A stretch of 37,921 bases of DNA, taken from positions 1-37,921 of the forward strand of contig CAJUFI010000044.1 in the NCBI GenBank assembly GCA_910585665.1, given 5' to 3'. Both the position numbers and the translations under genes were made by a program. Below are positions 15,173 to 23,882 of the stretch, one piece after another. The notes under the pieces were generated by a model, which ran no database searches, had not been told where the DNA came from, and saw only the letters and a program-made list of their open reading frames with translations. The stretch's first letter is position 1. Each line of letters opens with the position of its first letter. This stretch comes from an uncultured Acetatifactor sp. Its GTDB lineage: Bacteria; Bacillota; Clostridia; Lachnospirales; Lachnospiraceae.

Positions 15173-15409
15173 TGATTTCCTCCATTTATAATCGCTGTTT
15201 CCCTGTCTGATTGCCAATCAGGGCTGCAAAATTTTTGTGTACACTCCACCCGTAATCCTTAACTATCTCATATGCGTTTATTTCATGTCTTGCCTCATCC
15301 CAGTCTCAAACAGCGACTTCCCCTAATCGATACAGACATCTATACGCAAACAGAATCATTAGCACGGTGAACACTGCAAGCTGACCCTCATCTTGGTAAA
15401 TCTAAGGAG

Positions 15410-15438
15410 ATACTACCATATTCTAACAGGGATTTCAA
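15410..15438 (-). promoter_or_regulatory. Candidate promoter for capEFG-wzz
   Basis: TTGAAA (15438-15433), a 17-base spacer and TAGTAT (15415-15410) on the minus strand, about 240 bases before capE. It would let the capEFG group be transcribed separately from the genes upstream. Confidence 0.55.
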
Positions 15439-15484
15439 GTATAACAACATCGCCATTCCTCTCTCTTCTTTATGCCCATTCATA

Positions 15485-15513
15485 ATATTACCTGTTTTCG
15501 TCCATTCTATCAA
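15485..15513 (-). promoter_or_regulatory. Second candidate promoter upstream of capE
   Basis: TTGATA (15513-15508), a 17-base spacer and TAATAT (15490-15485) on the minus strand. The surrounding gap (15173-15713) holds no convincing gene; short in-frame stretches near 15550-15640 could be remnants but are too short to assign. Confidence 0.5.
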
Positions 15514-15713
15514 TACGCTTTTCTGGCTATACAGGCAGAGCCATCATCCCGCCTGCTTTTTGTTTTGCCAGCGCTGCCCCTTCCGGTGCCGTATCGGTAA
15601 TGATGTCCAACACTTCCTCTTGGAACAATGTACTGTTCTGTACGGCAAGGATATGGTTCAGGCAATATCAACCCTCAACTTAGCATCTCCTGTAAGAAAT
15701 CCACCGCCATCTG

Positions 15714-16847
15714 TCATCTCCAGAACGGCACATACGGATAAGCTGCCGCTATCGTATCAAACCTCAAAACAGCCAAACCAATTATCCCAGCCAAAATCCC
15801 CACCAAACATATGGCCGGCTTGCGAATCACCTTTTCTTTTATCTGCATATCCACAACCAGGTTGGGAATCAAGACAATCAGCACAGGCATGAAATACCAG
15901 GCGACCCTGCCTGCCATATTGCTGATTCCCGAAAAGGACTGGGCAGCGCAGGCAATCCAAAACAGATTCACCGACCCTCGCATGTTATCATCCTGCTGCT
16001 TCTTAAATGCCACACATAGGATATACAGAAGTGTCAAGAGCAAGAACAGATTCACGGCACTGCTGACGGTCATCTGGGCATCTTCATCCACTATCCGCGA
16101 CAACACCAGGAACAACGGTATCCGAAGCAAAAAGACTGCTCCCAGTATTACCAAACCACCAATCATCAGACTCTCCCGGTCCACCCTGAAATGGTACATA
16201 GGATATGCCACAAGAGTCACAATCGCTGATGAATGGAATGTGCTTGCGAGGAGAATGACCAAAATGAAACCTATCAGCTTCTTCCGTTTAATCAGCTCAT
16301 AAGAATATACCACAAACCCAATCGCAATCCCCTGTCTGATTGCAGAAAAGTATGCCGGTCCGAAAAAAGGCAGCGCCATATAAACCATCATGGACAGCCA
16401 TGCATTCTTGGAGTTCTTATAAATATAATACCCCACAGGGACGACGGACACCAGCGCGCTTGCAAAAAGCATAATCTGATGGTTGCTGCACAGTGTCCCG
16501 ATGAATTTGCAGAACAGCACAAAACCTATCTCAAAATTGGCATATTTCTTTTTGCCAAAATTCTGCAGTATCTCCAAGAACGAATCCTTGTTGATAATAT
16601 CATAAAAATAGAAATAACCGGTTCCCAGGGAATTGTGCAGGTCAAGACCATTGTATTCCGAACGGAAGCCTAAAATCAATATCAGCAAAAAGGAAGACAC
16701 CACCACAAAAAAAGCGCTCTGTCTTTTCTCTGTATCGGATCCGCCTATAGCAGAAGACCCCACTCGGGGGTAAATGCAAAATTTGCATTTGCCTACGAAT
16801 ATAAATAATATTGTTATTGCAATATAGTACGCCACATATATGCCCAT
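15714..16847 (-). CDS. EpsG/Wzy-type polysaccharide polymerase
   Basis: A 377-residue integral membrane protein with about ten predicted helices. The segment FFGPAYFSAIRQGIAIGFVVYSYELIKRKK is split here as the family signature IRQGIAIGF plus a basic loop, followed by FHSSAIVTL; both are typical of EpsG-family polymerases that join lipid-linked repeat units outside the membrane. An early loop has GFRSEYNGLDLHNSLGTGY. The ATG at 16847 is chosen since a GGAG lies about 10 bases upstream; an ATG four codons earlier is directly against that GGAG. A second polymerase/ligase-like protein occurs at 30501, so the division of labour is unclear. Confidence 0.82.
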   Translation of the reverse strand: MGIYVAYYIAITILFIFVGKCKFCIYPRVGSSAIGGSDTEKRQSAFFVVVSSFLLILILGFRSEYNGLDLHNSLGTGYFYFYDIINKDSFLEILQNFGKKKYANFEIGFVLFCKFIGTLCSNHQIMLFASALVSVVPVGYYIYKNSKNAWLSMMVYMALPFFGPAYFSAIRQGIAIGFVVYSYELIKRKKLIGFILVILLASTFHSSAIVTLVAYPMYHFRVDRESLMIGGLVILGAVFLLRIPLFLVLSRIVDEDAQMTVSSAVNLFLLLTLLYILCVAFKKQQDDNMRGSVNLFWIACAAQSFSGISNMAGRVAWYFMPVLIVLIPNLVVDMQIKEKVIRKPAICLVGILAGIIGLAVLRFDTIAAAYPYVPFWR

Positions 16848-16925
16848 ACTGTTTCCCATCTCCGAATTTCTAAATACACCGCCGTGAGTTCACCGCCATA
16901 TGGTTACAGCGTTCGAAGCAATCTT

Positions 16926-17822
16926 TTATATGATTTCTTTCCTGGGTCTTGCCGGTACGCCATATGCCAGGGATTTTTCCGGTACGTCCCTGGTGACCAC
17001 GCTTCCTATTCCTACCTTGGCCTGTTCTCCTACTGTGACCCGATTCAACACACAGCTGTTCGACCCGACCCATGCCCCATCTTCCACTACAGAGCTGCCG
17101 CACAGAATCGTCCCGGCTGTAATTACAGCATTTTCACCAATACACACATTATGCCCTACATAGGCCAGATTATCTATCATCGTGTCACAGCCGATACGGA
17201 CAGCGCCCTCAAATAGAGAAATGCAAATTGTGACATTGTCACCTACAATGACGCGCTCCCCGAGCAATGTCTCCCCGCAATGGCTTATCCTGTGGTTCCT
17301 ACCGTTAAGCTTGATAATCTGGAACCCTTCCGAGCCAATGGTCGTATTACATCCAATCGTACAATAGTCCCCAATGACAGTGCCTCTGCGAATCACAGTA
17401 TTCGCGCCTATTGTTACGCTGTTTCCAATGATGACCCCGTCTTCCACCACTGCCGTGGAATGGATGGTACAATTTTCCCCGATTTTCACAGGGAACTCAT
17501 ATTTATCATAAAAATCCGTGGCATTATACAGATAGGCATGAATGCCATAAAAGACCTCCTCAGGGCTTTCACAGACGATGAATGTCCAGGCCTTTTCAAG
17601 GCTTTGATAGACCTCCAGATCCTCCTTTTTCAGCACAATACCCACAATGGCCGGATTCTTCTGCACGGTTTCCACATATTCTGCACTGGTCACATAGGTC
17701 AATATCCGAGTATGTTCACTGGCTCTGTTGCACAGATTCAGGCCGTTCATCTCCGCATCCTGTCCTACATAGGACAGTCCCATACTGTTGCAGATTTCTG
17801 AAACAGAAACATTCCTTCGCAT
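16926..17822 (-). CDS. LpxD-like left-handed beta-helix acyltransferase
   Basis: A 298-residue protein with an N-terminal domain (about residues 1-105) resembling the uridine-binding domain of LpxD. Hexapeptide repeats follow from about residue 110 to the end (IGENCTIHSTAVVEDGVIIG and similar). The LpxD-type catalytic His lies in NLAYVGHNVCIGEN. A true lipid A pathway is not expected in a Gram-positive, so it more likely N-acylates a UDP-amino sugar made by the aminotransferase(s) encoded just upstream. GGAG lies eight bases before the ATG. It is 27 bases from the preceding gene and evidently in the same operon. Confidence 0.8.
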   Translation of the reverse strand: MRRNVSVSEICNSMGLSYVGQDAEMNGLNLCNRASEHTRILTYVTSAEYVETVQKNPAIVGIVLKKEDLEVYQSLEKAWTFIVCESPEEVFYGIHAYLYNATDFYDKYEFPVKIGENCTIHSTAVVEDGVIIGNSVTIGANTVIRRGTVIGDYCTIGCNTTIGSEGFQIIKLNGRNHRISHCGETLLGERVIVGDNVTICISLFEGAVRIGCDTMIDNLAYVGHNVCIGENAVITAGTILCGSSVVEDGAWVGSNSCVLNRVTVGEQAKVGIGSVVTRDVPEKSLAYGVPARPRKEII

Positions 17823-17849
17823 CTCTTCCGCTCCAATTCGTTGCTACAA

Positions 17850-18911
17850 TTATGACTCTTCCACCCACCAACCACAGGGCAATGCCACAAAATGTCTGTA
17901 AAACTCATCCACTCCAGGGCTGCTGCCCTGCTTCCCGAAAATGGAGTAGACATTGTTGTTGAGATGCACTCCCGATGCGTACCAACCGCTTTCGCGAAAT
18001 TCCTCAATGGCTTTTCTCTTGTCCTCAGCCAAAGTGCCGAACACCCAATAGTTAGGAAGCGTTCCATATCTATTGATGCTTCGGATTCTCTCATCCTCCG
18101 CCAGGCGTCTCTCCCATTTTTCCGCCTGTTCTCTCTGCTTTGATAAAATATGCTCCATGCATTTCATCTGCTGCAGACCGATGTACGCGTTCACATTGCT
18201 CATTGTGGCGCTGTGCCCCCGCAAGGTGATGTCGCATGCAGGGTCGATTTCCCCCAAAGCATCCCGAAACTTTCCCCTGTCGATTCCGCAGTCCCGAATC
18301 AAAATGCCTTTCTTCAGCAGGTCATCGTCCTGGACCAGAATCGCTCCTCCATCAATGGTGTTCGGTATCCTGACTGCGTTGAATGAAAATATCGTGATAT
18401 CGGTTCCGCAATTTCCCATCCTCTGACCCTTATATTCACTTCCAAAGGCCTCGATGCAGTCATCTATGACCGGGATTCCGAATTCCCGCCCAATCGCATT
18501 GACTTCATCCACATATCCCACATAACCGCAGAAATGATTGTGAATGATTGCCTTTGTTTTAGCGGTGACCTTCTTCCGCACATCTTCCGGGCGAAGCGTC
18601 CCTGTGTCCGGATCCACATCCGCCCACTTTACTTTGATTGCCTGTGTTGCAAAAGGCTGCGTTGAAGCCAGGCAGGCCATGGGAGACGCAATGACCTCGT
18701 CTCCTGCCTTTATGTCAAGCATGGCAATCACTACCAGGATTGCCATATTAAAGGAATTACATACCAGCGCATGCCCTTCTCCACAGCCGATGAAAGATTC
18801 CAGTTCCCGCTCGAATAATCTGGAATATTTTCCATAGGCCAGCTGTCCTGAATGCAGAATGTCATTTAGCTCCGGCAGCTCAGGCATATGAGGTTTATAC
18901 AGTGGAATCAT
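17850..18911 (-). CDS. DegT-family aminotransferase homologue lacking the PLP lysine
   Basis: 353 residues, clearly paralogous to the next upstream gene (same start MxPL, shared DGGAI and final PCGWW). The Schiff-base lysine position reads FSFNAVRIPNTIDGGAI, Arg (codon AGG at 18371-18369), where the paralogue has FQAIKHMTTVDGGAI. The phosphate-binding SGTAAL is also replaced, by SFNMAI, while the pyridine-contacting Asp (VIDDCIEAFGS) is kept. It should be inactive as an ordinary transaminase. The gene starts one base after the active paralogue ends, suggesting equal production and perhaps a heterodimer. Another option is a dehydratase-like reaction, as in ColD where His replaces Lys. The frame is intact, so it is not a pseudogene. 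Confidence 0.85.
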   Translation of the reverse strand: MIPLYKPHMPELPELNDILHSGQLAYGKYSRLFERELESFIGCGEGHALVCNSFNMAILVVIAMLDIKAGDEVIASPMACLASTQPFATQAIKVKWADVDPDTGTLRPEDVRKKVTAKTKAIIHNHFCGYVGYVDEVNAIGREFGIPVIDDCIEAFGSEYKGQRMGNCGTDITIFSFNAVRIPNTIDGGAILVQDDDLLKKGILIRDCGIDRGKFRDALGEIDPACDITLRGHSATMSNVNAYIGLQQMKCMEHILSKQREQAEKWERRLAEDERIRSINRYGTLPNYWVFGTLAEDKRKAIEEFRESGWYASGVHLNNNVYSIFGKQGSSPGVDEFYRHFVALPCGWWVEES

Positions 18912-18912
18912 C

Positions 18913-20001
18913 CTACCAGCCTCTCTTTATCAATTCTACAATTCTTTCCCGCTCTTCTTCGCCAATCCACCAGCCGCATGGAATATGCACGAATTCCTCA
19001 TAAAAACAATCCAAAGCCGGCAAATCACAGCGAGATTCCGCAAATACGCTGTGCAGGTCGCTGCGGTGATGCAGCTGGGAGGCCTGTATGCCATTCTCCT
19101 CCATCATTTTGCAAAAATCCTCTCTGTCCTTGACTTTTAAAGTATACAGCCAATAAGAAGGTTCTGTATTCTCATAGTAGGGAATCAAAGTTACCCCCGG
19201 GATATCCCGCAGCGCCCTGTCATAGTATTTTCCATTGTCAATATGCCGACCGACCACCTCTGCCATATGCCTTAGCTGGACAGAGCCAATGGTAGCATTC
19301 ACATTGTTCATCGCATACTTATATCCCGCCCGCTTAATATCATTTTCCAGGCGCGAGACCTTCTTGTCCAAGCCGAACCATCTGAGCCTTTTCGCTTCCT
19401 CTAAATCTGCTTCCTTCTGAAAGCTGATTGCGCCTCCGTCCACAGTGGTCATATGTTTGATTGCCTGGAAAGAATAACAGGTGAACCTGGAATTCGATCC
19501 CACAGGCTGTCCCCGATATCTGCTCCCCAGGGCATGGGCCGTATCCTCTATGATAGGAATATGGAACTCCTGGGATATTTGGTTGAAAGCATCCATATCG
19601 CACACCATTCCGGCATAGTGCACCAGCATGATTGCTTTCGTCCTCTCTGTTATTTTGCTGCGCACCGATTTCGAATCCAGCAATCCCGTCCTGACGTCCA
19701 CATCCGCCCATACCACTTTCCCACCGGCATTCAAGATTGCTGTATTTGTAGGCTCCGCTGTCATAGCTGTACTGATGACCTCATCTCCTGGGCCTACATC
19801 CAGCAAAGCCAACGCAATATGCAAAGCGGCTGTCCCCGAATTCAAAGCCACTACCTTGTCATTTGCGATAAATGCCCCAAACTCCCTCTCAAACTGCTCT
19901 ACCGCCTCTCCCGTAGCAATATATCCGCTGTACAGGATTTTCTCGATTGCCGGCATCATCTCTTCTCTCGGCGCAATATATGTCTTCACCAATGGCAACA
20001 T
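18913..20001 (-). CDS. DegT/DnrJ/EryC1 sugar aminotransferase
   Basis: 362 residues with all family catalytic features: NSGTAALHIAL phosphate loop, IIEDTAHALGS Asp, and the PLP lysine in YSFQAIKHMTTVDGGA. It would aminate a UDP-linked keto sugar. The ATG at 20001 is one base after the stop of the preceding glycosyltransferase gene and uses AAGGAGAG inside that gene's end. It is followed after one base by its lysine-less paralogue and then by an LpxD-like acyltransferase, so the three probably make an acylamino sugar together. The keto-sugar producer could be the PglF-like dehydratase or capE product; this is not settled. Confidence 0.9.
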   Translation of the reverse strand: MLPLVKTYIAPREEMMPAIEKILYSGYIATGEAVEQFEREFGAFIANDKVVALNSGTAALHIALALLDVGPGDEVISTAMTAEPTNTAILNAGGKVVWADVDVRTGLLDSKSVRSKITERTKAIMLVHYAGMVCDMDAFNQISQEFHIPIIEDTAHALGSRYRGQPVGSNSRFTCYSFQAIKHMTTVDGGAISFQKEADLEEAKRLRWFGLDKKVSRLENDIKRAGYKYAMNNVNATIGSVQLRHMAEVVGRHIDNGKYYDRALRDIPGVTLIPYYENTEPSYWLYTLKVKDREDFCKMMEENGIQASQLHHRSDLHSVFAESRCDLPALDCFYEEFVHIPCGWWIGEEERERIVELIKRGW

Positions 20002-20002
20002 G

Positions 20003-20953
20003 TCAAACTCTCCTTTTTTGCTGTATCCATCTATATAATCTACTGTTAAAGCAATATATCCTGTAGCCCACGCCCAGCTGCTGTCTTATCAATGGCCATT
20101 CTCTTTCCTGGCGGGCCAGGGCAGCATATGCCTGAAGCCCCTTTTGAATCCCTTCTTGCTCCTGTTGAAAAATCCCTTTCTCGCAGAAAGCGAACATCCC
20201 CAAATATGCCAGGATAATCTTCGCCAATACATGTTTTTTCACAGATGACGGTAAATCTTCTGCGTAACTCCACAGACGGTCATGTATTTTCACCGCTTCT
20301 TCGATTCTCCCTTTGGAATAGACCGTCCTTGAGACGCTGTTCGCCCTTACATAGATATGGTACAGGGTGCTCTCTATGCTAACCAGGGATTTCGCCTTCT
20401 TCATCAGCTGAAAGGTCACCATTTCGTCAATGCCTATGCTTCTGCCTTCAATCTCAATCCCGTCAAAAAGCTCTCTCTTAAAGATACGGCAGGCCATGGA
20501 CGGCATTCTATATTTTTCAAAATAACGAACCAATATACGCTCCGTCCCCTTCATCTCTTCCTCAGGAAACACAATCTGCCCCAGCACCCTGCCCTCTTCA
20601 TCTTCTTCTACCATATTGAACTGAATGATATCATACTTGCCTTCAAATGGTTTCAGTATGCTGAGCATAGTTTTTTCTATATAATCATCGCTGTCCACGA
20701 ACGCTATATAATCGCCGCCGGCCAGCTGCAGGCCCTCTTTCACCGCTGAACCGATGCCACCATTTTCCTTATGGATGACCCGAATACGGTCATCCCGGTC
20801 AGCATATCGATTCAAAATCTCTGCTGTCCTGTCTTTCGAACCATCATTTATGGCGATGACTTCCCAGTCCTGTTCCTGCTGATTCAGGATGCTGTCCATA
20901 CATCTTTCCACATATTTCTCCATGTTGTACACAGGGACGATAAAACTGACCAT
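20003..20953 (-). CDS. Family 2 glycosyltransferase (GT-A)
   Basis: 316 residues. The N-terminal GT2 domain starts SFIVPVYNMEKYVERCMDSI, with the nucleotide-site Asp in INDGSKDRT and the metal-binding DxD in AFVDSDDYIE. The C-terminal third is helical with no membrane helices. It would add one sugar of the repeat unit at the inner membrane face. CGGAGGAAGAAG precedes the ATG. It lies between wzx and the aminotransferase pair. Donor and linkage cannot be told from sequence. Confidence 0.9.
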   Translation of the reverse strand: MVSFIVPVYNMEKYVERCMDSILNQQEQDWEVIAINDGSKDRTAEILNRYADRDDRIRVIHKENGGIGSAVKEGLQLAGGDYIAFVDSDDYIEKTMLSILKPFEGKYDIIQFNMVEEDEEGRVLGQIVFPEEEMKGTERILVRYFEKYRMPSMACRIFKRELFDGIEIEGRSIGIDEMVTFQLMKKAKSLVSIESTLYHIYVRANSVSRTVYSKGRIEEAVKIHDRLWSYAEDLPSSVKKHVLAKIILAYLGMFAFCEKGIFQQEQEGIQKGLQAYAALARQEREWPLIRQQLGVGYRIYCFNSRLYRWIQQKRRV

Positions 20954-20969
20954 CTTCTTCCTCCGAAAA

Positions 20970-22475
20970 CTACCTGTTCCTTTTCAGCAAGCCTATAATC
21001 ATCTCTTTCTCCTGTCTATTCAAAAAACTGAACATAACCAGGACATACACGGCCGATGCCACACATGCCTTTATTATAACACCTGTCCACCCCTCTATCA
21101 ATATCAGTTTATTGCAGAGAAAGAATCCTGCCGCCCCTGCTGCCAGAACAGGCAGAATCAATTTGCCATAGCACTCTTTCAGGAAACGGCCCATGGCCAG
21201 TCCTACCTTTCTGGAATACAGGATATTATTGTAGACAAAAAGCACCACGTATGACACAGCGATAGCTGCCGATGCTCCAATGGCACCGAATACACTGCTC
21301 AAAGGGAAGGATAATAATACGCAGACTACTGCCATAATCACATTGCCCAATGCCTGATACTTCACCAGATTGCTGGCAACTGCCGCCGTGTCGGCTACCT
21401 GCTCGGAATAAATCAAAATGTCCGGCAGCATGACCAGAGCCGCACAGGGCCAGGATATCCGAAAATCCACGCCCATCCATGCACACATGAAAGTGTCTCC
21501 TACACAGACAAAGACCACATATACCATGCCCAATAGCAATACCTGGAACCGGCCTACCTTTAGAAGCAATTGGTATAACTGTTCTTTTTCGTCAGACACG
21601 ATATATTTCGTGATTCTCATGATAAAAAAGCCATTTATCGCCATTGCCAGAGAGACAAAATAGCTCTCGATACTATTTGCCGGCGAAAATACCGCAATAT
21701 CCCCGCTGGTGGCGACGATTCCCAAAATATTAGGCGCCAGAGTAAAGATACAGCGCTGTGCCAGAATCTGCACCGCAATCCATACCGTAAACCCCGCCAC
21801 TTCCCGGAACATGGCGAGGTTTGCCAGGGACAGTTTCAGACGGATATGCGTGCCTCTCTTTACGATATAAAATTTTGCCGCTAACGCAATCAGCGCCGAA
21901 AACACATTTGCCAGCATGACGAACTTGACGTCCGCCTGATACAATAAAGCCGCTATCACCAGCACAATAGTGAACAGCTTCTGGAACATCTCGCACAGCT
22001 TAGTCTCTATCACTTTCTCATAAGCGTACATGACACCGGACAATGGCATAAAGGGAAAAGAGACCACTGCGTAGGAAGCCACAATCAAATACAGCGACCG
22101 GAAAGTCCTTATCTCTTCGGCAGTCAGCCCCGTATAGATTACATCAATGAAAAAGAACAGCACCAGCAGGATTGCCGCCATGACTGCATCCAAAATCAGA
22201 TAAACCTTGGACACAGTCGCCATGAACTCATTCTCCTTCTGCACACTCCCCTCTGCCCTGTACTGGGCAATGAACTTCGACACAGAATTACTCAGGCCAA
22301 AATCCATGACAAAGATATTGACAAAGGAATAAGCCAGCGTATACATGGCATAATTCGCCTTGCCGATGACAGAGACCATCCAGGGCATATAGAGAAGCGT
22401 AGCCGCTATATTCACTGCCAGGGCCACATATGAGATTACTGCACCTATTCTGATTTGTTTTGTAGAATTATCCAT
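20970..22475 (-). CDS. Wzx-type repeat-unit flippase (MOP superfamily)
   Basis: About 501 residues with 12-14 hydrophobic helices. The N-terminal region (ISYVALAVNIAATLLYMPWM and GLSNSVSKFIAQYRA) is typical of polysaccharide-transport MOP flippases. It would move the undecaprenyl-linked repeat unit across the membrane. The start is either the ATG at 22475 or a GTG at 22496 directly after the preceding stop; neither has an ideal ribosome binding site. Its presence with Wzy-type polymerases and Wzz defines a Wzx/Wzy-dependent route. Confidence 0.9.
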   Translation of the reverse strand: MDNSTKQIRIGAVISYVALAVNIAATLLYMPWMVSVIGKANYAMYTLAYSFVNIFVMDFGLSNSVSKFIAQYRAEGSVQKENEFMATVSKVYLILDAVMAAILLVLFFFIDVIYTGLTAEEIRTFRSLYLIVASYAVVSFPFMPLSGVMYAYEKVIETKLCEMFQKLFTIVLVIAALLYQADVKFVMLANVFSALIALAAKFYIVKRGTHIRLKLSLANLAMFREVAGFTVWIAVQILAQRCIFTLAPNILGIVATSGDIAVFSPANSIESYFVSLAMAINGFFIMRITKYIVSDEKEQLYQLLLKVGRFQVLLLGMVYVVFVCVGDTFMCAWMGVDFRISWPCAALVMLPDILIYSEQVADTAAVASNLVKYQALGNVIMAVVCVLLSFPLSSVFGAIGASAAIAVSYVVLFVYNNILYSRKVGLAMGRFLKECYGKLILPVLAAGAAGFFLCNKLILIEGWTGVIIKACVASAVYVLVMFSFLNRQEKEMIIGLLKRNR

Positions 22476-22496
22476 CGTTCCCACTTTTGTCCGCAC

Positions 22497-23711
22497 TCAT
22501 CCTTTTGTCAATTCCCTATATATAGCAATATACTCCCTCGTCATGCGCTTACTGGAATAGCATTTCTGCGCTTCTCCCGCCAGCCGTTCCCGGTCAATGG
22601 GACGCTCCAGCATGGCAAGCAGCGCTTTCCGCAAAGCTTCCACGTCCCCCTCCGGCACGAACCGGGAGAATTCTGGCAGCGCAATGGATTCCGGCCCTCC
22701 CGCCTCAAATCCCACCACAGGGGTGCCGCAGCAGAGACTCTCCGCCGTCACCATGGAAAATGTCTCCCGCTTACTGGTAAGAATAGACGCATCTGCCATG
22801 GAATAGTACCTGGCAAGAAGTTCCTGATCCTCCACCCGCCCCAGAGCAGTCATATTAGGCGGCAAAATAAGCGTTTCATCGAAATTCCCCAGCACCAGAA
22901 TCCGGACATTGCTCTGCTCCAGCTTCCTGGCCAGTTCTATCACATATCGTCCGCCCTTTAAATCGCTTGGGCTGTCTGTCAGATAAGTGGTGACAAAAAG
23001 GACGATTTTGGTCTCCGGATCGTACCGTGCCCTCAGCTCCCCTGTCTCCCTGCGGCAGAACACATTCACATCCAGGCCGTTCATCACCACGCTATGCTTT
23101 TTGTCCGCCAGGAAAGGAGACTGCTTTGCCCGCTCCATCAGCCAAGGCGAGACGGATACCACCCTCAGGTTCTCCGTAAAGCCCTGAAATCCCCTCTCCA
23201 TCTTTTTCCAGGACGCATGGGTGCCATCCAGACAAAAGGATCCGATGTCCGTCCTTAGCTGAGGGCATTTCCCGCAGCCGCTTTTCCAGCGTTCGCACTC
23301 TCTGGCATGGCCGCAGTTAGCGGTGAACATGAATTCCGCATGCAGCGTCAGCACGGTCTTCACCCGGTTCTCCTTCAGCCACTCCAGCAGCCTGGCGATG
23401 TTGACGAAGAAACCGTTGATGCACTGAAGGTGCACCACATCCGGCTTCTCCTTTTCTATGACGGATATCAGCTTCCTGGTAGAAAGCCAGCATCCGCCGT
23501 ACAGCTGCCCCCTGGCCCTGGCCAAGGCCTGGTTCGCCTTGGAATAGAATTCGCCGCAGGTCTTGTGCAGACCAGGTTCTTTCATTTTTGTCCCGCGCCC
23601 ATAGCAGACCACCGATTCTATGCCCTGTCTGATGAGTTCTGTATGGATTTCGGCAGTGAGCTTTCCTGTACTCCCCACTCCGTACACGCAATTGACCTGC
23701 AATATCTTCAT
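22497..23711 (-). CDS. Family 4 glycosyltransferase (GT-B)
   Basis: 404 residues. It starts KILQVNCVYGVGSTGKL, the Gly-rich acceptor loop. A Cys cluster (ANCGHARECERWKSGCGKCP) near residues 130-150 is common in a subgroup of bacterial GT4 enzymes and may bind metal. The donor-site E-x7-E motif is SKRETFSMVTAESLCCGTPV. AGAGGACGGAAT precedes the ATG. Its stop abuts the wzx start. Donor sugar unknown. Confidence 0.9.
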   Translation of the reverse strand: MKILQVNCVYGVGSTGKLTAEIHTELIRQGIESVVCYGRGTKMKEPGLHKTCGEFYSKANQALARARGQLYGGCWLSTRKLISVIEKEKPDVVHLQCINGFFVNIARLLEWLKENRVKTVLTLHAEFMFTANCGHARECERWKSGCGKCPQLRTDIGSFCLDGTHASWKKMERGFQGFTENLRVVSVSPWLMERAKQSPFLADKKHSVVMNGLDVNVFCRRETGELRARYDPETKIVLFVTTYLTDSPSDLKGGRYVIELARKLEQSNVRILVLGNFDETLILPPNMTALGRVEDQELLARYYSMADASILTSKRETFSMVTAESLCCGTPVVGFEAGGPESIALPEFSRFVPEGDVEALRKALLAMLERPIDRERLAGEAQKCYSSKRMTREYIAIYRELTKG

Positions 23712-23882
23712 ATTCCGTCCTCTGACCGTCTTTTGTGGAAGTCCCGCTGTCTGCCCTTCCCCTCTCTGTGTCCAGAGCTTTCAGCCTTCCAGCCAATTTG
23801 TGGAAGTCTCATCGTCTCCTCATAGACTTCTCGCCTCTGTCTCCATGCTCCCCGCCCCCCGGCCGTAACCTTGCCGCGCTTC

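Noticed and set aside
15714..16847. EpsG-type gene as an O-acetyltransferase
   Set aside because: The IRQGIAIGF signature and helix pattern fit EpsG polymerases, and acyltransferase motifs are absent.
23712..23882. Direct repeat TTTGTGGAAGTC as part of an array or regulatory repeat
   Set aside because: There are only two copies 65 bases apart, with no third unit and no associated structure.
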